Source of the DNA: Isoetes taiwanensis | Lineage: Eukaryota; Streptophyta; Lycopodiopsida; Isoetales; Isoetaceae | DNA: 64,000 nucleotides | Assembly: GCA_021234155.1 (NCBI GenBank) | Contig: JAJEKV010000030.1 | Span: 15,676,003 to 15,740,002 of the forward strand | Direction of reading: 5' to 3' | Part shown: positions 56,253 through 64,000 of the stretch, one piece after another | Layout: each line of letters starts with the position of its first letter | Position numbering within the stretch: position 1 is the first letter of the stretch | The notes under the pieces: model-generated | The model's database searches: none | What the model saw: only the letters and a program-made list of their open reading frames with translations | Told to the model about the DNA's origin: nothing | Made by a program: the position numbers and the translations under genes

Positions 56253-57350
56253 GTTATACCATTATTTAAAGCATTAGTGTTTGCTGGATTAAGACATTAG
56301 GTTCATTTAGACAAAAAGTATTGCTACCACTCACACAGTGCATGAGAGTCCTATTCAAAATTTTTGAAAAGGGTTTGGGCGCACTCTGTGAGGGGTTACT
56401 CCTTTTTGGCTCTATTTTAGATTTTCTAAGTAGTTTCTTAGTGTTATAATATGTTTTCCTGGCTTAAATTCAAATTCTAAGCTGCCCTGAGCCTTTCTAG
56501 GTCAAAAATGGTCAAACAGTCACATAGTGCGCGAGAGGCCTGTTCAAAATTTTTGAAAAGGGTCCTGGCGCACATCTTAGCTTATTTTTCTGCCTCATCT
56601 GGGTATGGATCATGTGGGAAATCTAGTCTTAGGTGTCTATGCAAGACACATTCGAACTTCTAGCAGGTAACTGCTATTCGCTACCTATCAAGCACGATTT
56701 AATTAATTAGAGAATTTCGGAATTCTCGTTTAGCATGAAATAGGTTCTTGATTGTCTATAAAACACCGTGAATGGTTGCAGCAGAGTAAAAGTTGACGTT
56801 TTTTCCGCTGTTTATTGGTCACAACCAGCGATGTATCCGACTTTGACATATATAAGGCTATCCCAAGCTCCTTTGTGAGTAAGAGCGGTCCACAAGAAAG
56901 AGTGAAAATATTTCAAATAGATCGTTACTGGGCGAAGATTTGAAGTCTGCCTAGCTGACCCATGGATGTAATATCACAAGTCCCTTAAGCTCTACACATG
57001 TATAAAAAAGGAATGAAAGTGATAATGAGGATCATGGGCGCGCGACATTTTGATTGTTAAGTCTGCCAATAATTATAAGAAAGTGCTAGCAAATTTCGTG
57101 TCAAGGAAAGTTTAGACAAGAAACAAAACTTAAATAGTAAGAAAACTCAAAGATATGGAGACTTCAAAGCATTGTAATTTATATTCCTCAAACATTTCAA
57201 TGTACATTACTTTGCCATAGGGGCAGAAATTAGTCCACCTGGGTTTCCGATACTGACTCGGTACAACACCTATCTCAGCCAGCCTATCCTATCTATATGT
57301 TCCTGACCCCCTTTGTAGAAGATCTCGCGGGTCCATCTCGGTGTAGCCTG
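56253..57350. other. Spacer with a 60-bp direct repeat
   Basis: TTCAAAATTTTTGAAAAGGG with flanking CACAGTGCATGAGAG or CATAGTGCGCGAGAG and GGCGCAC occurs at about 56331-56392 and 56518-56578. The inner TTCAAAAATTTTTGAA-type core is itself self-complementary. No gene seen. Confidence 0.5.
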
Positions 57351-60300
57351 TTACATCGGGATTTCTGAACATGGTTCAGGCAAGGACTTGGACATGTGGA
57401 TCCGGTCCTTCAGTCCAAGTATCGATGTCGTGCCCTTCGACAGATGCGCCACTCTGCTCAGCGCAGGCGATATCGGGTGCATGGAAGAGTTCCGTTTTTT
57501 TCGTCGGTGGAACCTCATGCTCTTGTGTACATGATGGCTCATCCTCTTGAACCGCAGGGTCCACGACCATGTCCACGATTGAACTCGACCCTTTGTCAAG
57601 AAAGGCATGTAGGCATCAAATTTTTTTGTTTAAAGCCCCAATTTTTGAAACAGGCTCTAGCTAATAATACCTTTTCAAGTAGCCTCCTAAGTCTTTTTCG
57701 TTTCCCGCATTCTTTCCTCAGCTTTTTTCTCATCCATTTGATCCAAGATTGTATCAATGTTAGATATATCCGTTCTCCGGGTAATGTTCAAATTGATCGC
57801 GTTAGGATCATTCATGTGCTCGCTTTATCCTCTTCAACCGCCTCCCCTCCCGCCCGCCCACAAGTTTTTCCGAGCTTATCCAGAAAGCCCCGAGAAATCG
57901 CATACTTTACCTCCCGGCTTTCAAAAGCAATACTTTTCTTTCCCTGCATTAAGGCGACACGGGGAAGCAAACCTCTACCGAGAAGAAATCAAGAACACAA
58001 CCATCCTTGGGCACAAGCTTGTCAACTAGGTAGTAAGCATATGATGTTTTCAAGCGGCACTTCAAAGACGTGCGTGGTCACCTTCCATTTAGACAAACTT
58101 GTACTGGGGTTTACCCGTGAAATAAGTCCGCCATTTTTCTTCATTTCTCATCAGTATCTTCGTCACCACTGACAGGCATTGGTGGCAAGGGCGTGTTCTT
58201 TGGTGCAGTGCTCACCTGTGTCAAACGAAGCTCCAGCTCTGGCATTATCGCGTTGACCCTGGAGTCGCTTCTGTTAATGCACATATGGGTGATGTAATAC
58301 TGATATTCCTTCACCCTTTTCTTGTTGACCCATCCTGGCTCGTCATATGTGCCTACAGAGATATGGGACCCGCCTTGAATCTTTTTCGGCAGCCAAACAG
58401 CACCGCAAGTTCACAGACCGCATCAGAATCACAAGGTGATAAATGTTAGCAGTTGTCATGCTGGATATTCGTGTGAAGAGTTCCATGTATTTTTTGCACG
58501 TCCATAATGCAGACAATCCTCTAATGTCTATGAACACCATAGTTGCGTTCTCAGATACTGGAGTGGAGGTAGGAATCCCTTCCTTTGTTACAGCATGTAC
58601 AACATTTTTCTTCTCCTTGATCTTGATAGCCTCTTCAGGTTTCAAAATCGATCTAATGGGTTCTAGAAATGCAACGGGCAAATTACCCACAACATGTTCC
58701 TTATTATAATTGGCTTTCACGTACTCTGTATCCGAATCAGATATATCCAGAATCCGCCGCTCGCGGAAAGCGGAAATTCGAAACCAACTCTTCCCAAAAG
58801 TGTATTCCTTCCGGGCGCCGTGGGACGCTGCATGATGACAAAATCTCTTTCCGCATGAAGCTCGGGCTTCTAATATCAATGGGCTACCGGGCAATTAAAC
58901 CCGCCATGATATCCGCTTTGCACCTTAATGTATGTCTTTCCTTCCAAAATCTCATCGAGAAGCCGAAACCTCCAGATTAGACATGCCTCGAAGGTATCTT
59001 AACCAGGTTTTGTTGAAGAAGTCCTTCGAGGGCTTATCAGGAAAATCTCCATGCTCATCACAGATCTTTTTGTTGACCCATCTGTTGGCCACTTCCATTA
59101 ACTTTCTGAACACCCGCTCCTCCATAAAAATAAATTGCTTCTTCGCCCTTTAGCTCCTTCACCTTCAACGTTGTGGTAGCTATCTCGTGGAAGTCCTACA
59201 AAAACAAGTGGTCGTGGAAATCGCGCCGATGTCTTTGAGCTAAGATAATAAAAATACCTTCCATGCTGAGGTGGTGGCAGTACCAATGGGACCTTGAGGA
59301 GGACAACCATACGCTTTATGTTGATGCCGTAGCTGTTGAAGCTTCTCTAACAATGGCTCTCTATATACAGTGTTAGCGATGACTTCATTGCAATCAATGC
59401 TCAACTCAATATATTCTCTATCCGCCAAGTTTCCATTAAGCACTCTTTTGTTCTTCTCCCTCGCTGAGGCTTTAGTAAACTCCATCCGCTGTCCCCTCGT
59501 TCTCCAACAAGACAAAGATAGCGCTTGAGCTGCACATATACCGCGGGTTACCACATATTATCCAAAATTTCTTGCCCTTCAAGTCAGCCTCCTCGCATCC
59601 ATGTGATCTTTTTCCCCGAAATAATGTGCACTTGTAAGTTAGGCAGCCACAAACCGTAAATCATGAACAATAACAATCACCCGGTAATGGGGTCAAGGGG
59701 ACAACATCTACGGTGTGAGCACCTCCGTAGGATACGCCTTGAAACTCTTCACGAGAGTCCGCGACGTTGGTCGCTTTTGAACGCGATTCGATGCGCGGAG
59801 GTTAGCAGGAGCTGGTTCGCAATCTAATATTGAAACCTTCATAAACCAAGCCACACCAAGCGGGTAGAACCGCTTTTGAATTGTTCAAGCTTCGTGCGCT
59901 TTGTTCTCGCCAATTTATGCGCTTCTTCTTCAGATTGAATTTGAGGTCCGCCGGTAGTTCAGAAGTATAATAGGAAATGCTAGCCTCTTGGACGATGCAA
60001 AGACCTAAGACGGAAGGGGGTGTTGGAAGAAGAAGGTTCTCAAGGCTATCTCAAGTATTGAGTTTGCGGAGGTTGATTCCGAACTTTGGGATGGTAGAAT
60101 CTTTGACACGATGGGGGGAGCACAAATAGCCGAGGTTGAGCAGATCTATAATAGCAGATGGTTGGGCGGTGGAAACAGCTCCACTGGAGAGGGCTCAGGT
60201 TTGTGGACGCCGCTATAGATACTGGCTTCACATGTTTTTCTTCGCCGAGCCCTTAACCAGTTCCAGGTCCATTACGAAGGCATCTTCTCATCTCGCTTTA

Positions 60301-60820
60301 GCTTTCAAAGGCAATGCTAGGTGGTTTCTTATCCGCCGCAAAACCTTTTCTCGCATGTCGAGAAGCCGCATAATATATCCCTATTGCCCGCTATTCCATG
60401 TGAGGGAGATTCATAGGATTTGCAGCACCTACCGTATCCTTTCGCGACCGGCTCCGGAACATTCTTTCCAGTTGCCGGCTTGTTTAACTTGCTAGCTGTC
60501 ATGAGCGAGGGATCATAGTTTGTCCATTTAAGGACATACTCAATGAACTGCAAATTCTGTGTGTCCTCTACGCTGCATATAATAGCATCTTGGACATTGT
60601 TTTTTGTTCCTTCCCACATAGCGATTGCAATTCCTATCTGCTGTATGTCATCGGCTTTCTTACCCAGTCCCCGAGAACAAGCAGAGGTCTTTACGGCGGT
60701 CGCCTTTCGTCTGTGGAATTGCCTGTGCAATTTCAATGCACCACTTTCTTTCATTTGAAGGTGTGATGATCTTATTGGGCTCAACGTCTGGGCCGCGATA
60801 CAAATCCAGAGCTGCAAGTA
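57351..60820 (-). pseudogene. Disrupted multi-exon gene with methyltransferase-like motif, family unknown
   Basis: Minus-strand blocks with splice-like borders. From ~60808 (acceptor TTTTACTTGCAG): LDLYRGPDVEPNKIITPSNE, then IGIAIAMWEGTKNNVQDAII and QFIEYVLKWTNYDPSLMTAS. 59258-59554: REYIELSIDCNEVIANTVYR ending TSAWK before GTATTT. About 58985-59198 (acceptor TTTTTGTAG): DFHEIATTTLKVKELKG, VFRKLMEVANRWVNKKICDE. 58230-58894: LEPIRSILKPEEAIKIKEKK, MVFIDIRGLSALW, VWLPKKIQGGSHISVGTYDE, ending LRLTQ before GTGAGC. 57900-58065: YYLVDKLVPKDGCVLDFFS then, one frame over, GRGLLPRVALMQGKKSIAFE, which together look like motif I and following strand of a DNA amino-methyltransferase. About one shift per exon; no family is recognised for the rest. 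Either a decayed gene or a live one hidden by assembly indels. Confidence 0.4.
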
Positions 60821-60839
60821 AAAGGTGGGTCAGTATTCC

Positions 60840-62640
60840 CTAATGGACAAGTTCTTCCGTAAAATCAACAGGATCGCGGTCGCGATCTTCAAGAGATCTT
60901 ACGACGATCGCGCCGCCGATCCTCATGAGTGATTCGGAAGATCGCGGCCGCTGAGGTCGAGCTCTCTTGAAGATCGCGACCGCTGGATGTTGTTGACCAC
61001 TCAACACCATCAGCGCCAGCGATGCTACCGAAGACTTCGCCAGATCGCAGATGCGATCCGTCCGATTGATTTCGCCAGATCGCCGCCGCGATCCCGTTGA
61101 GTTCCGCACCTTTGCATGACTACAGCATAAAAAAGGTGAAGAGTCTAATTAAACATATCGAAGAAATCGCTACCACGATCTTGTTGAGCCGAGGGGTTGG
61201 AACTAACCTTCTCCTCGAGGTGGGCTTTTGGTGCCATGGATCGCCGGGCGCCGGGAGGCTTTCAAAACGGGTTGATTTCGACCGCGGTGGAAGGCGCCGA
61301 GGAGGCGAAGGCGCGGGGAATCGCTGAAGGCTTTCGGCCGAAATCGGCCGGGGAATGAAGTTCGAAAAGGATCGCGAGAATAACATCGAAGCCTCGGGAA
61401 GCCGATTAATTTAATCCGCAAGACATGGACTCGACACGCCATAATTGTCGCCATTATTACGGCCGCATTCATAAATACCACATTATTAATGCACACCGTA
61501 TTTATGGACTACCAACAACTTTATTGTAAAACGTGGCTTCTTAGGACAAGAGGTACCGGGTCGGCACCTCCATATTCAAAAAGTGTACGTAATAAAGGAC
61601 CTACGGAACCAAAATTAAGACGCCTCGAGCGCGGGTTGAAGGCCCGAAAGAGACAACCGATTTCAAATTTTAAACCCGAATTTCAAGGCCGATGAAGAGG
61701 GTGGGATTTCGGTTGTAATCCAAAGAAGCAGGTTCGAAGGCGCTCGTTCTTCGCCCAAGGCCGTTGGGTTTTGGAGCCGCTCGATCTTCGTTTCTTCAGT
61801 ATGTAGTGTCGATCTTGAAGGCGCCGCCTACTTTAAGCTACCGGGTACAAAATCCTAATGCCTTCTTGCCTAGCCACCTAGAAGTTGTCGAATTCGTGAG
61901 AGATTTTTGATTTGTTGTTTATGTATAGGTTATAATAGTGCCTTCACAACCATAACAAGATAGGTTATCGAGGCCCAATTGAATTGTTTATTTCTGACTA
62001 ATTGATAGTGAGGGAATATCACGGTAACACAATGGTTTACGCTAATGGTTCCGCTAATGGTTACGCTCCCACTGCTCAATTCAATTTCACGACAAATCTC
62101 CATTTTAATTAATCGACAGCAATTTTCGTTGTGGAAATAATACCGCAATTAATATTCACATAGACATTTGATTTTGCGAGACTTACTCAAGCATCTATTT
62201 TTGCTCACCGACCTATTCGGATGTCCGCCGAAAAGAATCGCGATCGCGTTCATCCGAGCATAGCAGCTTATATAGCGACGCGAGATTACATCGAATTAAT
62301 CGCGATTGCGATCTTGTGGAGGTAAGTCCAGTAGATAAGTGGTTTTTAAATGGTTAGTTAGATTAGACAAAGTTTCTAGGTCCAGCAGATCGCCATCGCG
62401 ATGTTGACGAGCATCTATTTCTTGCTCACCGACTGCTCAATGTCCACCGAAAAGAATCGCTGAACGCATTCATCCCGGAGCATAGTAGTTATATAGCGAC
62501 GGCGAGATTACATCAATTAATCGCGATTTGCGATCTTGTGGAGGTAAGTCCAAAGATAAGTGGTTTTTAAATGGTTAGTTAGATTAGACAAAGTTTCTAG
62601 GTCCGCCAGACGCCATCGCGCGATGTTGACGAAAGCAAAG
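60840..62640. other. GC-rich spacer with GATCGC palindromes and a ~220-bp tandem duplication
   Basis: 60876-60896 and 60963-60983 are a perfect 21-bp inverted repeat (core GTCGCGATCTTCAAGAG). GATCGC/GCGATC words recur through 61110 and 62230-62640. The stretches 62189-62407 and 62410-62630 are tandem copies sharing AGCATCTATTT, TGCTCACCGAC, GAGGTAAGTCCA and GATAAGTGGTTTTTAAATGG; they differ mainly by 1-3-nt indels. No gene is supported between the two disrupted genes. Confidence 0.6.
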
Positions 62641-62641
62641 G

Positions 62642-63850
62642 TTGACTTTCTTCAGGATGGAAGCTCTACAGTCTTTCTACCTGTTGGGGAAGAAGGTGGC
62701 TGAGGGCAGAGTGCATAACTTCAAAAATCACCACAACATCCCCGTGCCAGACGAATTGATAGTAGTTTCTCTTGTCGTTGTCTTTGATGGGCAGATACCA
62801 CTGCCGTATCCAGAACCGGAATTGAACCACCTAGAGGAGGTGTTGGTAGCTTCATTCTTTGGTCCAAAAGCCGACGTTCGTAATGAAATCACTCCAAAGA
62901 CCCGATGTTAGCACACCACCGTCGATCAAACGGATAAATTGGCAAGTTCCAAGAACTCCTCGCGGAAGGAAACAAAGTGAACCAATTGAATTGCGCGGGA
63001 ATTGCGGGGGATAAACTAGTGGAAAAGACATGTGAGTTAATGCGACGAAAGTGCCGCAAACCGCCTTTATGCTGTGTGTGTCATCGCCGCAGATCCAAAC
63101 GATGCCGATCCGGACATGAAGTTGGGTGAAGCATGGATAGGGGTTTCTGTTATGAATTTGTTGCCAACGCCCGAGAAGATTTCTATGCTCACCGCTTGTG
63201 CGTAAATGCCACGTGATGCATGACTTGGTGAGATGGCCAATAGCATTGGTTCTCGCGATGATTCCGTTTCTAGCCTAGTTACGGCCCGGAAGGAGAATGA
63301 GGTCGAGAAGGAAGCTTATGCCGCCGTAGGAGGCTGGAGTAAAAAAAAAGACAAGACTTCACATGGTGAATGGGAAGGCGTAGAGGACGCTCGACAAAAA
63401 AAAAGGTGAAAGGAAAACCACACCGGAAGCTATCTTGCAGCTTCAGTCCTCGATGTGTCTGCTTGAAGAGATGTTGTGCTAATTTCACGCTTAAGGAGAT
63501 ATCCGCCATGAGGACCTTCTAATGGAACATGAAAACTCGAACGCATCGACTTTTGCGTACAACATGCTAGAGCTTTGTTCGTGAGAATGGATGTGTGAAA
63601 AGCTAATGCCGAACAACGGGGAAGTCCGGTGGAAGGCATGGCATAGTGCATACCAGATACCGGTTTCTACATTTTACAAATGGAGGAAGCTTTTATGGAA
63701 GGGCACAGGATTGCGAGATGGAAACCCGGTCCATGAAGCCAAGGTCTCATACATGCCGAGGGAGGTCTTGGCTATCTATGTACATAGATGAAAATGCTGA
63801 AACTATGCCACACCGCCAAAAGGTTACGAAAGTGGGGAACTAGAGAAAAT
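62642..63850 (+). pseudogene. Disrupted coding region of unknown family
   Basis: Plus-strand frames in sequence: 62642-62911 with MEALQSFYLLGKKVAEGRVH and PEPELNHLEEVLVASFFGPK; about 62940-63210 with FQELLAEGNKVNQLNCAGIA, then one frame over SAANRLYAVCVIAADPNDAD and LGEAWIGVSVMNLLPTPEKI; 63230-63410 with a Lys/Glu-rich segment; 63591-63791 with VRWKAWHSAYQIPVSTFYKW followed by RKLLWKGTG. The last looks like a helix-turn-helix ahead of a transposase core, but that is a guess. Frames switch at short runs. It is divergent from the methyltransferase-like gene, and the two could belong to one large DNA element. Confidence 0.35.
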
Positions 63851-64000
63851 GTGAAGAGATTACCTTCCATCTTGACTAAAAAGGACATACATCAAGAGGT
63901 AGATATAACCGCCCACTAGAGATGACAGAAAACATGTTTCTCAATCGTCCTTCTTGTCAACGTGGAAGGATAACCACTCTGAGGTAGCAATCGCCAAAAG

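Overview
The window reads as nuclear DNA of a land plant. Evidence: an R2R3-MYB fragment with a plant-type intron, PLS-type PPR relics, fragments of plant TFIIF-beta, FAN1 and LanC-like genes, plant Ty3/gypsy and L1 retrotransposons, and long AT-rich spacers. Many microsatellite-tailed LINEs of a non-L1 type and a reverse-transcriptase family I associate with algae and seed-free plants make a fern or other seed-free plant the best guess. This is inference; the species cannot be fixed from the sequence. Almost everything is mobile DNA or broken genes. Only one long undamaged single-exon gene is seen.

Layout. 1-1.8 kb: spacer with short duplications. 1.8-8.1 kb: a decayed gypsy element (gag, protease, an extra archaeal-type RNase H placed before the RT, RT, RNase H, integrase, 3' LTR). 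8.1-11.6 kb: minisatellite, paired tRNA-derived SINE-like units, a ~100-bp degenerate repeat and a probable second LTR. 11.6-14.1 kb: a second gypsy copy, inverted and split by a 1.2-kb poly(A) retroposon with a 15-bp target duplication. 14.1-15.0 and 17.8-19.8 kb: three 5'-truncated LINE copies, each ending in a small hairpin and a different microsatellite. 24.0-26.3 kb (minus): an intact 777-codon P-loop NTPase plus nuclease-like protein resembling the Crinkler/RHS class. 26.6-27.0 kb: a long-TIR MITE. 29.9-32.0 kb: a Pack-MULE-like TIR element that has captured the start of an R2R3-MYB gene. 32.9-40.7 kb: a LINE split by a 4.6-kb L1. 41.0-46.9 kb: two related MITE copies flanking same-strand fragments of unrelated genes (LRR, FAN1-like, PPR, TFIIF-beta, LanC-like), plus the last two exons of an unknown minus-strand gene. 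47.9-49.0 kb: minus-strand PPR relic. 50.7-51.9 kb: LTR end, tRNA-Met primer site and a decayed gag. 53.2-56.1 kb (minus): an intron-bearing, damaged gene of an unusual RT family whose first residues closely copy the histone H3 tail. 57.3-60.9 kb (minus): a frame-disrupted multi-exon gene with a methyltransferase-like motif. 62.6-63.8 kb (plus): a disrupted coding region of unknown family.

The most notable items are the H3-like start of the RT gene, the Crinkler/RHS-like NTPase-nuclease, the MYB-carrying TIR element with its palindrome array, the LINE family whose copies share a compensated 3' hairpin but carry different microsatellite tails, and the early RNase H in the gypsy element. Many in-frame stops look like C-to-T decay of CAG/CAA codons, as expected for methylated plant transposons. 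The last 7 kb also shows indel-type differences that could be assembly noise.
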